Assembly (NCBI GenBank): GCA_020055645.1
Contig: CM034546.1
Location: forward strand, 120,516,375 to 120,580,374
Source of the DNA: Tomocerus qinae
Lineage: Eukaryota; Arthropoda; Collembola; Entomobryomorpha; Tomoceridae
DNA length: 64,000 nucleotides
Direction: 5' to 3'
The notes under the pieces were generated by a model. That model had not been told where the DNA came from. It did no database searches and was given only the letters and a program-made list of their open reading frames with translations. This document shows, piece after piece, positions 1-11,100 of this stretch (position 1 is the stretch's first letter; the number at the start of each line of letters is the position of its first letter). The translations under genes and the position numbers were made by a program.

Positions 1-2029
1 TTGTTCCGTTGGGTAATCGGTGACAATTTCTTCAAATTTGAATGCATTTTTTTGAACGTTAATAAAAACAGTAGTTGTGACATCAAAAAATACATCCTTG
101 ACGTAATGGTCGGGGCAGACTTTTTGTATCAGTGTTTTACACAATTCTAATAGCCTGAATGCCAGCATATTATGTTTTTTCGGTGGTTTGTCTTCTCGCA
201 ACCCAGCGATTTTCTGTGCTTGTCCAATCATGTAGTTCCAAATCTCGCTTCTAATTTCATAGCTAGTATTTACCGGCGTTGTTATATTGTCATCAAGGTT
301 GTCATTACCCGTTGCATTATAGTCTTTCATGCGTTCAGAACCCTGAAGAAAGAATGATCTTCCCTGTTGCTTCGGCCAATCTTCTTCAGCTCCTTTGTTT
401 TTGAAGACCAAGGGAGTATAGGGACAATTACCAGAACCTTTAAAATATCAACTTCAATCAAACTTACGATAATTTATAACTTGATTAATAAAAATCAACT
501 CTACATTAGTATATATAAAAATAAACATTATTTTCTACTAACCAGTTAAGAATGGTGAGCATATCAATGGTTTTAAGTTAGTTCCAATTGCTGAATCGTT
601 GCAAGATCCACTAATATCCATTTCACCTAGAATCCCGTTTGATAATCCGAAAGAACAGTAGAAATTATTGGTACCTTGGGCTTCTGGTTTTAAACAAGCC
701 ATTGACGGGCTTTTTACTGTCCAAGAAGATTTTCCCGTTGTAACAAATGACAGATTATTTCCCAACTGAGTAGTTTTATCAATAGTTCCTGTTTGCATAT
801 TTTCTTTCAATAATATTCTTCCATTTAGCATGGTCATATCTTTACTAAAGACAGCAACTGAACTGGTATTCGCATCAATCGATAGCATAGAAGGGGAAGA
901 TAACAAAGCTACCTTGAAAATCTGAAAAATTTATAGAATACACTCGGGATGTTGATATTTTTAGCTTAAATATATACTTCATGTAGATATTGACAGTAAT
1001 TGATTGACATCATTAATCAATATCACTTCGGTAGTTGCTGTAGATTTTCATGTAACTTTACGTTTATGAGCCACAGTAACAGCTAGACTTCCACTATTAT
1101 GAATACATGTATTTGAATTGGTATCCGGATAACTTGTAGAAATTATTTCGTATATGAGGGTTATGACAACTTCCCATGTATGGATAGTGACAACTTGTAT
1201 ACTCAAATGGATATTTTGTATAATATACTCTTTTAGCATTATTGACATGAAGTAATAGATTAATACTACAAATGCAAACACATGACTACCCATATACGTG
1301 ATATTGTATTAATAATCATGATAATGGCCATGATCATGATATACAAAATATACATTTGTGTACACAGGATGTCACTATCGATATGCGGTATATCCTTTAT
1401 GCATGTACAAGTTGTCACTATCCTCATATACGAAATATTTTATACAAGTTATTCGTGATCCATTCGAATTGCGAGTCTAGGTAAAAGTCTGATACTCTGC
1501 TCTACGTATTTTACTGACTCCAAGGAAGATAAATTATAATCTATAATCATACTCTCCTCTGCTTTCCTGTCTATTCAGTATTTATACATCCAGTAAAAAT
1601 CATTCCTATAAAAAATGACTCAACACGTTGTTCTAAATTGTGTAGATTGATACTTCTTGACACTCAGCACAGATATACACTGTAGATAATAGATTTATTA
1701 GACGTACGTCAAGTTTCATCTCAAAACAATGGTTATTGACTCCAGCAGCAATCAATGCAGGTCGCCGACATTTTTCTTCAAAAAACGCCCATCTAATAAT
1801 GTCAACACAAATTATTATGAACCTTAGTGTTTTGACATTTGTTCGAATAAGTAATTGTACTCATGATGATAATATGAACTCACACTCCAGTTATGCATGC
1901 ACAACTGAATTTAACATCTGGAGTAGTGAAGAAAGCACCATAAGGACAGTCTGCCCCGCTGATTTCAGTTGCTTCATCTCCAGGATTATCGGAATACAAA
2001 ACTAGTTTTGCAGGAAGGCTCCAGACCAT
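1..2029 (-). CDS. Partial gene for an unrecognised, probably extracellular protein
   Basis: Three exons chain on the minus strand: 2029-1886, 921-543 and 437-1, the last running off the window. Exon 2 has a clear acceptor (TTTTCAG before 921) and a GTTAGT donor after 543, leaving phase 1. Exon 3 opens after AAAG at 438 and stays open to base 1. The first exon is the least sure: ATG at 2029 has a fair context, but no signal peptide follows, so it may be internal, and its donor is either GTGTGA or GTGAGT two bases on. The visible product is about 320 residues, with a Cys-rich N-terminal half (DCPYGAF, CACITG, MACLKPE, FYCSFG, GSCNDS, GNCPYTP) and a helical tail (HNMLAFRLLELCKTLIQKVC). The cysteines suggest a secreted or luminal protein. 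I do not recognise a family. Confidence 0.55.
1140..1445. repeat. Imperfect foldback (MITE-like) element in an intron
   Basis: The left arm reads ATTTCGTATATGAGGG then TGACAACTT. The right arm ends AAGTTGTCACTATCC then CATATACGAAAT, its reverse complement with some drift. The arms enclose about 150 bp of AT-rich sequence. It lies in the first visible intron of the partial gene at 1-2029. No target duplication was resolved, so the family is open. Confidence 0.5.
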
Positions 2030-2789
2030 TTTACAGGTGTAATAAAAAAGGATTGTTATCGTAAACCATGTGTATCTTTTCTTACTATGATATGACAGCG
2101 AATTTTTAATTGAAAAATCCATTGAAATAATTTCTTAAGATCTCTGCTTCAACAGCTCTAAAGGCGAAACTTACAAACTAATGGGTAATAATATATTATA
2201 ATTTACTTTGTTCAGTTTTCAAAAGCTTGTGTATTTTGTTCCTTTCTACGTATGACCTGAATATTGGCGACTAACCTAGTTAATGGTAAAGAGAAAGTTA
2301 ATTACTGTCATGTTCTAAATATATATTAACCGTGCTAATCTAATTAATGTAAGACTAAGAGTTCTGGGTTAAGCATACTGGGTTGTTGTAAGCATAAAAA
2401 TATGTATTATGAAAATTAAAATTGGCCTTATCATTCAGAAATCAGTTCCATGATCCTTTTTAGATTGTTATCAGATATAATCCACCCATTGGAAAAATGC
2501 GTTGTACACGTGGGGAGTGAAAAGATGCTTCTAGTAAGTGGAGTATGATTTAGATAGTTAGTACAATAAGTAATGTAACAATGTTAAAAAGGTACCATAT
2601 GTCTCTCTACACTTCTTTAGAGCATATAATATGGCCTTCGTTTAAAGTGAAGCCCAACAGACCCGTACTACTCGAGATTTCATACTCTCCGGCTGATGTT
2701 AGAGTCCGGACCATGGAGAATGGAGTTTCATAAATTAATTAAATTGAATTTTCATATAGTCATTGGGTTTTCCAAAAACGAGGAACAAA

Positions 2790-3035
2790 AACCTTAATCT
2801 ATCTATCTAAATAAAAATGTTTATTCATATGTCGCAAGTATCTATCTATAACATGGGAAATGATGCTTTTTGTTGCAATGCACATGCGCGCATATACAAT
2901 GCATATTTCATAAAACAAGGTAGCCAATATTATAAATGAACATTGCATTAGCTTATTTCGAAAATTAAACATTGTTAATTTGCCTAATCATTTTGAAATT
3001 CAGCATTAGTACTGGGGGCCTAGTGCTTTATATTC
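2790..3035 (+). repeat. Dispersed repeat, copy 1 (Helitron-like ends possible)
   Basis: About 200 bp match 25478-25725 in the same orientation. Shared anchors are TTGTTGCAATGCACATGCGCG, read as two overlapping shorter words, then TACAATGCAT, CATAAAACAAGG/CGTAAAACAAGG, TTAGCTTATTTCGAAA and GTACTGGG. It begins near TCTATCTAAATAAAAAT beside a TATC microsatellite and ends near GGGGGCCTAG. TC...CTAG ends with no inverted repeat would fit a Helitron remnant, but the 3' hairpin is not obvious. Confidence 0.55.
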
Positions 3036-3100
3036 ATGTGGCGTTTCTGTCAATTTCTTTCCATTCCAATTACAGACATTTTAATTCGTCTAATGTTCAA

Positions 3101-3210
3101 GGTTGAGCCGATTCGTGCGAAATCGGGCCAATTTATATGAAATTGAGCCAACTTGGGCGCAATCAGGTTAAGTCGGGCGAAATAAAGCTAAATCGAGACA
3201 ATTCTAATTT
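3101..3210. repeat. Degenerate 10-bp-unit array
   Basis: Read in tens from 3101 the sequence is GGTTGAGCCG, ATTCGTGCGA, AATCGGGCCA, ATTTATATGA, AATTGAGCCA, ACTTGGGCGC, AATCAGGTTA, AGTCGGGCGA, AATAAAGCTA, AATCGAGACA. The units keep a common register around AATCGGGCCA. The last shares AAATCGAGACAATT with the array at 20131-20280. Confidence 0.55.
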
Positions 3211-3632
3211 AGACGACATTGGCCCGAATTAGCCTGGCTTTGAGAAAATGAAAAAAAAATAATTTGGCATTCATCTAGCCAATCTTAAATGTGAAATAAT
3301 GTTTCACTTTCCATGGAACATTGAGAGTAATAGCGATATGTCTATAACATAGTCTGAGTCTGGTGTAGGTACACCCACATCTTATTTCTATTACGAGAAA
3401 CGCAGCCCGTCCTACGGACGGGGAAATAACTGTTGGTTAGCGATCAGGACTTTAGAAATTAATATCATAAAAGATAAAAGTATGTGATGTCCTAGGAAGA
3501 AATTAAAAAGTTACAGTAGACACATAATACTATACTGCAGGGAGACAGAAAGGGTTACGCACCACGCTACGGTGTTTGGTAGCAATCAGTACTTTATTTA
3601 AAATCTCATAGTATAAAATTCACAATATTTCT

Positions 3633-4397
3633 TTAAAGCATTTGCTTATCTTCCTCAATTAATGCCATCTCCGCATCACTAACTAAATTAGATTCAGGTA
3701 GCAATAAATTCTTTCCTTCCGAAATGGTGGCACCAGTTATAGAAGTGTCGCTATTTGCGGAGCTAAGTAAAGCATTGTCTTCCTCAACAACGTTACCATT
3801 AGAATCCTTGGTCCTTTTTTCTACAGGATGGTCCATCTCCGACGATTTTTGATACTTCAAAAAAAGATCATCTTTTTCAGCAAAATGTTTTCGATTTAGA
3901 TCTTTGTTAGCCTTATAGTAGGCTGTACCAATCGTCGTTGGAGAATTGCACACCAAACAGCGAAAATGACCGGGGCGAATAGGTGCAATTTTGCATGCCT
4001 TACACCATTCCCAACCATTGGCTAAAATTGGCAAATCGTGTTTCAATGATTTTTTGCACTGTGCATGGACACATTCATCTGCAATAAACAAAATCCAAAA
4101 TTACAATTTTTGCATTCTTCTCTGAAACTTATTTAATATTTTAATAAAAAAAATATTTAATTTAAACATTTTTTAAAATTTACCCTTACCTTTATCATAA
4201 TAGTCTCGAATTGTTCTTGAACAGTAGGGGCAAAATCTATCATTAAGTGATAAAGGAAGCTTGCCAAGTTCATGTTTATCCTCAGGAGTTTTGGAAGCTG
4301 ACCCATTTAGCTGTAAACTGCGTTTAGGAATAACAAATTGGCTCGAAGTGGGTGTGGAGCCCTGATTAGGATTACTTCCCCGACGTTTATTACTCAT
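3633..4397 (-). CDS. Small four-Cys-pair zinc-binding protein, 217 aa
   Basis: Two coding exons, 4397-4190 and 4078-3633, join through an AAAG|GTAAGG donor and a TTGCAG acceptor in phase 1. A TTTTTAG acceptor lies just upstream of the ATG (MSNKRRGS), so a 5' untranslated exon is likely. The first 50 residues are Ser/Thr/Pro-rich and basic. Cysteines then fall in pairs: C56/C59 (CPYC), C72/C77 (CVHAQC), C95/C98 (CKAC) and C110/C113 (CLVC). Spacing suggests two cross-braced zinc sites, but I cannot assign a named finger class. The last 100 residues are acidic and look disordered. Role unknown; nucleic-acid or protein binding is inference from the Cys pattern and basic start. Confidence 0.8.
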
Positions 4398-4480
4398 TAT
4401 TAGGCCTAAAAATACAAAAAAAATGTTATGAGGCATTTTAAATGCAATGATTGGTGAATGCAGTTCATAGTTGAAGTTAA

Positions 4481-5775
4481 TCCAATATAATTTTAATTAC
4501 ATCATAGAGTTGGTACAGTGTATTATTTTGCGATGATGCTAAAAGTGTTAGTCCGTATTTTCCTATCACATGTCTGTAGTTCAAAGTTCAGTGTTGAAAT
4601 AAATATTTCCCCTGGGGAGGATTTATGAAAATCATTGGCCAATTTTCCAATATAATTTTAATTACATCATAGAGTTGGTACAGTGTATTATTTTGCGATG
4701 ATGCTAAAAGTGTTAGTCCGTATTTTCCTATCACATGTCTGTAGTTCAAAGTTCAGTGTTGAAATAAATATTTCCCCTGGGGAGGATTTATGAAAATCAT
4801 TGGCCAATTTTAAAAATGCATCCACCAATCAGAAGCAATTCTCCAATATAATTTTAATTACATCATAGAGTTGGTACAGTGTATTAGTTTGCGATGATGC
4901 TAAAAGTTTTAGTCCGTATTTTCCTATCATATCTCATGTCTGTAGTTCAAAGTTCAGTGTTGAAATAAATATTTCCTCTGGGGAGGATTTATGAAAATCA
5001 TTGGCCAATTTTAAAAATGCATCCACCAATCAGAAGCAATTTTCCAATATAATTTTAATTACATCATAGAGTTGGTACAGTGTATTAGTTTGCGATGATG
5101 CTAAAAGTTTTAGTCCGTATTTTCCTATCATATCACATGTCTGTAGTTCAAAGTTCAATGTTGAAATAAATATTTCCCCTGGGAAGGATTTATGAAAATC
5201 ATTGGCCAATTTTAAAAATGCATCCACCAATCAGAAGCAATTCTCCAATATAATTTTAATTACATCATAGAATTGGTACGGTGTATTATTTTGCGATGAT
5301 GCTGAAAGTTTTAGTCCGTATTTTCCTTTAACATGTCTGTAGTTCAAAGTTCAGTGTTGAAATAAATATTTCCCCTGGGGAGGATTTATGAAAATCATTG
5401 ACCAATTTTCCAATATAACTTTAATTACATCATAGAGTTGGTACGGTGTATTATTGTGCGATTATGCTAAAAGTTTTAGTCCGTACTTTCCTATCATATC
5501 ACATGTCTGTAGTTCAAAGTTCAGTGTTGAAATAAATATTTCCCCTGGGGAGGATTTATGAAAATCATTGGCCAATTTTCCAATATAATTTTAATTACAT
5601 CATAGAGTTGGTACAGTGTATTATTTTGAGATTATGCTAAAAGTGTTAGTCCGTATTTTCCTATCACATGTCTGTAGTTCAAAGTTCAATGTTGAAATAA
5701 ATATTTCCCCTGGGGAGGATTTATGAAAATCATTGGCCAATTTTAAAAATGCATCCACCAATCAGAAGCAATTCT
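4481..5775. repeat. Tandem satellite array, seven units of 165-201 bp
   Basis: Units start at about 4481, 4646, 4842, 5043, 5244, 5409 and 5579, each opening TCCAATATAATTTTAATTAC and closing with ATGAAAATCATTGGCCAATTTT. Units 1, 5 and 6 are short (165-170 bp). Units 2, 3, 4 and 7 are long (196-201 bp) because they keep an extra tail of about 30 bp containing TGCATCCACCAATCAGAAGC. Each unit carries CCAAT or ATTGG words. The array sits about 85 bp upstream of the zinc-protein start. Internal frames such as 5030-5230 are by-products. Confidence 0.95.
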
Positions 5776-5829
5776 CACTGCGATTATTATTTGGTAATTC
5801 GGTTTCGCGAATTGATAATTCTAACAGTA

Positions 5830-6215
5830 AAACCTAGGTTATGAGTGTCACTTCCTTTTCACTTCACGCGCAAAGGAACATTCATAAAGCTAGGTTTTGA
5901 GTTTCACTTCCTTTTCACTTCACGCGCAAAGGAATATTAATAAAGCTAGGTTTTGAGTTTCACTTCCTTTTCACTTCACGCGCAAAGGAACATTGACAAA
6001 TAAAACATTGCCGTTACCCCAGGTGAGGGGATTTGGAATTTTAGGCGAATAAGTAACTGCATGGTCCTTTTTCCGCGTGAAGTGAAAGGGAAACTGAAAA
6101 CCTAGCTTAAATAATCCCCAGGTGAGGGGATTTGTAATTTTAGGCAGAAAAAGTAACTGAATGGTCATTTTTCCGCGTGAAGTGAAAGGAAAAGTGACAC
6201 TCAAAACCTAGCTTA
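5830..6215. mobile_element. Foldback element with duplicated inverted arms
   Basis: Three forward copies of AACCTAGGTT/AGCTAGGTTTTGAGT followed by TCACTTCCTTTTCACTTCACG lie at 5830-5995. Two reverse-complement copies (CGTGAAGTGAAAGG then CAAAACCTAGCTT) lie at 6075-6215. The middle repeats CCCCAGGTGAGGGGATTTG twice. The outer arms pair over about 45 bp. It has no coding capacity, so it is a non-autonomous foldback/MITE type. No target duplication was resolved. Confidence 0.8.
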
Positions 6216-6266
6216 TCTTTGCCCCCCCCCACTTACTTCAGTAGTTTGGTCCAGATGACAAATGAC

Positions 6267-6515
6267 AGGCACAGATGACTTGACGGGCACAGATGACTTG
6301 ACGGGCACAGATGACTTGACGGGCAGAAAAGACAACAGCCAGAGATGACCAAAGACGGACAGAGATGACCAAAGATGACCAAAGACGGACAGAGATGACC
6401 AAAGATGACCAAAGACGGACAGAGATGAGTCCAAAGATGACCAAAGACGGACAGAGATGACCAAAGACGGACAGAGATGACCAAAGATGACCAAAGATGA
6501 CCAAAGACAGACAGA
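6267..6515. repeat. Minisatellite built from 10- and 18-bp units
   Basis: The first part repeats CAGATGACTTGACGGGCA three times. The main part mixes two 10-bp units, GATGACCAAA and GACGGACAGA, about fifteen times. All three minus frames stay open through it and give Val/Ile/Leu/Ser-rich repeat peptides (SLVIFGHL, SVRLWSSL), which I do not accept as genes. Confidence 0.9.
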
Positions 6516-6660
6516 AATGACAACAGCCACTGACGACAGCAACCAACATGCAGCCGTAGCATGATGAAACGTAGATTTTGGCAGATTTCTGTATCTGCCG
6601 CAAGAATCAAAAGTTGGTGCAAGGATGGCTTGCACTAACGAAAGAAATCAGATGAGAAGT

Positions 6661-6908
6661 CTTCTCATCTCAGTCCAGCCAGCAGCCGCGAGTGAGTAGG
6701 GTAGTAGAAGGCAGAAGCACGGCAAGCAGGCATAAGCACTACATACACTGCTAATGCCTGGCTCCGCCAAGGATGAGAAGGCAAGCAGAGTGCTTGTCTT
6801 CTCTTCTCATCTCAGTCCAGCCAGCCAGCAGCCGCGAGTGAGTAGAGTAGGGTAGTAGAAGGCAAGCAGGCATAAGCACTACACTGCTTATGCCTGGCTC
6901 CGCCAAGG
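6661..6908. repeat. Direct duplication of about 110 bp, two copies
   Basis: The copy at 6661-6773 (CTTCTCATCTCAGTCCAGCC ... TGCCTGGCTCCGCCAAGG) recurs at 6803-6908 with small indels in CCAGC and TAGAG runs. The spacer ends in the same TCTTCTC word. It is GC-richer than its surroundings, and no reading frame is shared. Confidence 0.85.
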
Positions 6909-7661
6909 GTAAACCGTCTCACATTGTTTTCTACAATGTCTTGCGACATCCCAGGTACATTTTTGGTTGACGAAACGAACATACATACGAACGAACTTAC
7001 ATGGACTCTCTCTTTCTATTATTCAATGTATAAAGTAAAGCAATCTAATCTCGCATATTTATCTGTCCTTAAGTGGTACTGGTAGAAAATAATTCGAAAC
7101 TCTAAAATTCACTTCTTTCACTAAAATTCGTCAATTTGGCTGCCTCCTTTGACTTGATGCCCAATGCCGGAGCCCCTGTTGCCATCCATATTACACGACC
7201 GTGCCAATGGCATATTCATCCGATGTTTTTCATATTACTCACGACTACGACTATACATACATAGGCCGATGGATCTCACTACTGTACTAGTCACAACTGC
7301 CGTACTGACTTAACTGCACGTAAATGTGTATCTTGAAAACTATGGCGTAGATAACCAAAGGTGAAATAGTCGGCATTCATAAACACTAAGCTTTTAAGCC
7401 TTTTATTATGAATTACTTGCACGGATCACCCCTATTAGGATTATGCCAATAATGTATTACTTACTAACACTTAAAATCGCATAGGTCAATTTAGATGTAA
7501 TCTCTGCATGATAATGACATTGATAGACTTGATTTTTATGGTTCTGTCGATTAAAGTTTAGTTCATTTATTATTTAACTTTACATTTCTAAAAAAAAATT
7601 CACTAAGGCTCAAGCACTAAAGACAACTAACCTAGTCGTAAAGCCAGTCTCTGTTTGAACC
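6909..7661. other. Intergenic, upstream of the small secreted gene
   Basis: No gene, array or inverted repeat is visible in this AT-rich stretch. It should contain the promoter of the gene starting at 7662, but I saw no convincing TATA box. Confidence 0.4.
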
Positions 7662-8008
7662 ATGCAATTTCAATTTTTAATTTTGCAAGTTGTGATCTTT
7701 GCCACAATAGGTGAGTCTTTTATTCAATAACTGCAATATTTACAGGAATGTGCATCACCTGTATAAGATATATTTTTGTTTTAGGGGCGATAGTTGGTCT
7801 GCCTTTGCCCAACACTCTCGAAAATACTAAGATGGTTGCAAATAGAAGCGACTTGGTTCCATTACACCCCGCTGGAATTATGACTAATATTCCTCAACCT
7901 AGTGATCATCCAATGGATATTACACAAGTTATTAAAGGACTCTCTTCCAAATTGTCACCTCAAGTTATGGCATGCCTTCACATTACTATGGCTGGTGAAG
8001 ATCTTTAA
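7662..8008 (+). CDS. Small secreted protein, 90 aa, unrecognised
   Basis: Exon 1 (7662-7710) encodes MQFQFLILQVVIFATI, a compact hydrophobic signal peptide, and ends ATAG|GTGAGT. Exon 2 (7785-8008) starts after TTTTAG in phase 1 and finishes the frame with TAA. An AATAAA lies at about 8064. The mature part is about 70 residues, with one Cys near the C-terminus (VMACLHITM), several Pro, and no dibasic sites, so it does not look like a classical neuropeptide precursor. The gene converges on the prolyl hydroxylase that ends at 8171, leaving about 160 bp between them. Export is inferred from the signal sequence; the function is unknown. Confidence 0.75.
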
Positions 8009-8170
8009 TACATGAGTAGAAATTGCTATTTGTATTTCTATTTACTAATAATAGCAAAAAGAAAATAAAATCTGAGTAAAAGTTGTTACAAGTTTTTGAA
8101 GTGCTTATTTCGATTTCATAGTAGTAGACAATAAAGTTACATTATTTTAATAGTATTCAGATGCAGTATT

Positions 8171-11100
8171 TCATTTAGATGTTTGGTATAAGACTCTAAC
8201 TGGTTTTCTACAAGGTCTTAAAAATTCCTGTCCACGTTCATGGATCCATTTATTTGAAACTGTGGATTAAAAGGATAAAATCAAATGCTACTTCGTTCAT
8301 ATAGATATTATATCAAGAATTAATATTTAAAAGTAAAATGCATACCCCACTTTTGACCAAGTAGAACTGGACAAGCTGCATGTAAAGTTCTGTTATCTCC
8401 ATTCCCATTTTCTAATAAATTGTACCAGAAAATAGCAGAACCTTTCACAGGTTTTACTCCAATCCCCAAATAGGGAAATACAGTGCTTCCTCCAGCCTCT
8501 ACGGTGCTCATGTAAGTAAGAAACGTTGCTATTCGATTTCCTTCTTTTGGAACTGCAGAGAAATTTGCTACGTCATCCTAAATACATGATTTACAATAAT
8601 GTAATTTAACGATCCTAGTTTTGGAATTTACACTCATTGCAAATAAGTGATAAATATAGGGAATGACAGAATGAAATAAAACTTTAACGCAAGTAAAAAG
8701 AAATGATAGTTATGATATGTAGAAGCGAAGTAGCTTACATCCAACTGTGCATGATCATAATGAGGAATAAAATGTCCTCCGAGTCCATAATTAGCAATTT
8801 GTAGTTTTTCAGCTGTTAGCATTGACAAGCCTGTAATTAAGCCTATACGTTTGTTGAATTTTGATATCACTTCGTGATTTTCATCCAGCCAGTTTACTTT
8901 GCAAATGCGATCCCCGGTCTAACAATTGTTGTTACAGTATTTCCTCTATTACCATTACTTTCTACATAAGTTAATTTTCCATTGGAAATATTGGAATTGA
9001 TAATACTCCCTTCTCTGATTTATTTTCAATATAACCACTGCCAAAAATCAAAACCCTAAAATATAGAAATGTTTATAATTGAATCTTTTTTGAATGACCA
9101 AAAGAAATACATGTTCATTTAAGCATATATGGATATGCTTAAATAGGTATTTATAGAACATTTTGAGATAAAATTGCCATAACTTTATATGAAACAGGCA
9201 ACGATAACGTTTACTAACATTTGTACTGCAAAATAAGTTCGTGGATTTACACAAGTTTCATTTTAATTCTGCGAGGAAAATCGTTGTAGGGGTTTAAACT
9301 GTTTAAATGGGGCCCAAATAGAGGAAATACTGTAATTTTCGCAGCTCCAGTTGAAGTTCTGTATATTTGAGCTGTATCATACTGTACCAAAAATGGAGAA
9401 TGACATTATTATCTCAAATCACAAACAATGCCGGCAAAGATTGCCATTGAATTACTAACATTATCCAGGAAATCCTTACAATTGGTTGAGACAACTTTTT
9501 AATTGCTTCTATTTCATTGTCATGCAGTACTTCATGGAACATAACTATTGTGGGATCTATATGAAGGATCTCTTGCTTTACTGGTCCAATGAGCATGTAA
9601 TAATTTCTTTTATTATAAGAACAGTGAAGTTTGGAATTGTGTGAAATTGTTTTAATTTGTTCCCCTCTACAAAGAGCTTCATATTTTTGTGATGTAGTTG
9701 AATAATTTCCACGCTGTAAAACCATAAATAAGTGTATTGAGTAACTATTTTAAAAGTTCAATATCGTTTTGCATGTTAAAGATAGCTAAGCCAAAAATTA
9801 TTTACAAACCATTGTTTCTTCTTTCGTGAAGTTTTCATTCCATGTATCTAAACATTGGGGGATCATTCGATTCAAAAGATCATCGTCTTTTTCAGTTGTG
9901 GTTGTTGTAATACCATTCTCAGTAAGAGTAACATAACATTGGAGTTTTTTAGCCCACAGTAACTGCTTCTCTATTTCTACTTGAAATTCAGAAGCCGGTA
10001 CCATCGAATGATTTAATGCACCACGTACTACATATAAAGAAGCCTTAGATTTCCTTTCAATTTCAAGCTTTGTCAATGCTTCATTCATCCATTCTACAGT
10101 TCGCAGAAAATTTTCAGAGTTATAACTTCGTCTCCCAATTTCGAAGCAATCATCAGCTAAACACGTAAGGAATGAAACCGATTTTTAAATACAATAGTCA
10201 CAGGTTTCTGGTTTTGACACAAAGTAATCTAAAAGCTGTAGTTTAAGCTCGTCTGACTAAATGAGCTTATAGAACCGCGCAGTCTATCCGTCGGTACGTT
10301 CGTCTGTCGGTGGCCAAGATAACTTCGACCTTTTGGAAACAATGAAACACCATCACTAATTGGATATTTTGTGTTGTATTGCTTTTCAATTGTCTTTCCT
10401 CTACCAACTCGCTTCGCCGGTCATCGAGGAAATACAATTGAAAAGCAATTAGCAACACAACACTAAATATCCAATTAGTGATGGTGTTCAGGGCCGCAGC
10501 GAGGGGGGGGGCACCGGGGCACGTGCCCCCCCCCCCCCGAAATCGAGAAAAATAAAGAAATTTTTGTCTAAAATCGCTAAAATTTTCGCGCTACGCGCGA
10601 AAATTAGCTAATTTTTTCTTGGTGCCCCTCCCGAAATTTTTTTCTGGCTGCGGCCCTGATGGTGTTTCATTGTTTCCATTGTCTTAGAAGTTGTACGGTT
10701 GTACGTACGAATTAGTAATACATAGTACATCGTTCAAGCGTTCTTATAAGCCCAAACAAGAAAATTGGATTACAGGAGGCATAAACAATATTATTATGAA
10801 CATATAAGTAAATATTTTGTTCTAAATACTACAAAATGCGTAAGCATTGCCGTATTGCAGAATAGCATTGACAAACAACTGAGCTGACAAAATATGAAAA
10901 GACAATACCTGTTAAATAAGAAACACTGCGGTGGTGTTCATTGAGTATTCCTGATGCTAGGGCTGTTGCATTAAGTCGATAAAAGTCTTGTAATCTTATT
11001 AAAGCCAGTGCCGCCCCGTTAAGATCCTCCTTAGTCGGAAATGTATACTTCGTTTTAAGATTTTCTATTTCTCTTGATAGTACTTTAAATATACCCAAAA

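Larger units (their letters stand above)
2030..3632. other. Intergenic stretch without a gene
   Basis: No supported reading frame lies between the partial gene and the zinc-binding gene. It holds the dispersed repeat at 2790-3035 and the 10-bp-unit array at 3101-3210. A short GC-richer piece near 3400-3600 contains two related phrases (TTAGCGATCAGGACTTT and GGTAGCAATCAGTACTTT), which suggests a small degenerate duplication. Confidence 0.5.

Noticed and set aside
1048-1293. 81-codon minus frame in the first visible intron of the partial gene
   Set aside because: It lies in a foldback repeat and has no family features.
3400-3440. GC-rich spot considered as a tRNA or 5S fragment
   Set aside because: No cloverleaf, no TTCGA-type arm and no internal promoter boxes.
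5030-5230. 66-codon frame inside the satellite array
   Set aside because: Recurs only because the unit repeats; broken in other units.
4481-5775. CRISPR-like regular array
   Set aside because: Units are long, contiguous and lack variable spacers; the genome is eukaryotic, so this is a satellite.
5971-6204. 77-codon minus frame
   Set aside because: Made of the foldback element's duplicated arms.
6213-6635. Three overlapping minus-strand frames of 121-140 codons
   Set aside because: They run through the GATGACCAAA/GACGGACAGA minisatellite; all three frames stay open together because the unit lacks stops, which is a repeat artefact.
9048-9254. 68-codon minus frame inside the MITE at 8932-9335
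   Set aside because: Lysine/phenylalanine-rich AT translation; far too short and unlike any transposase.
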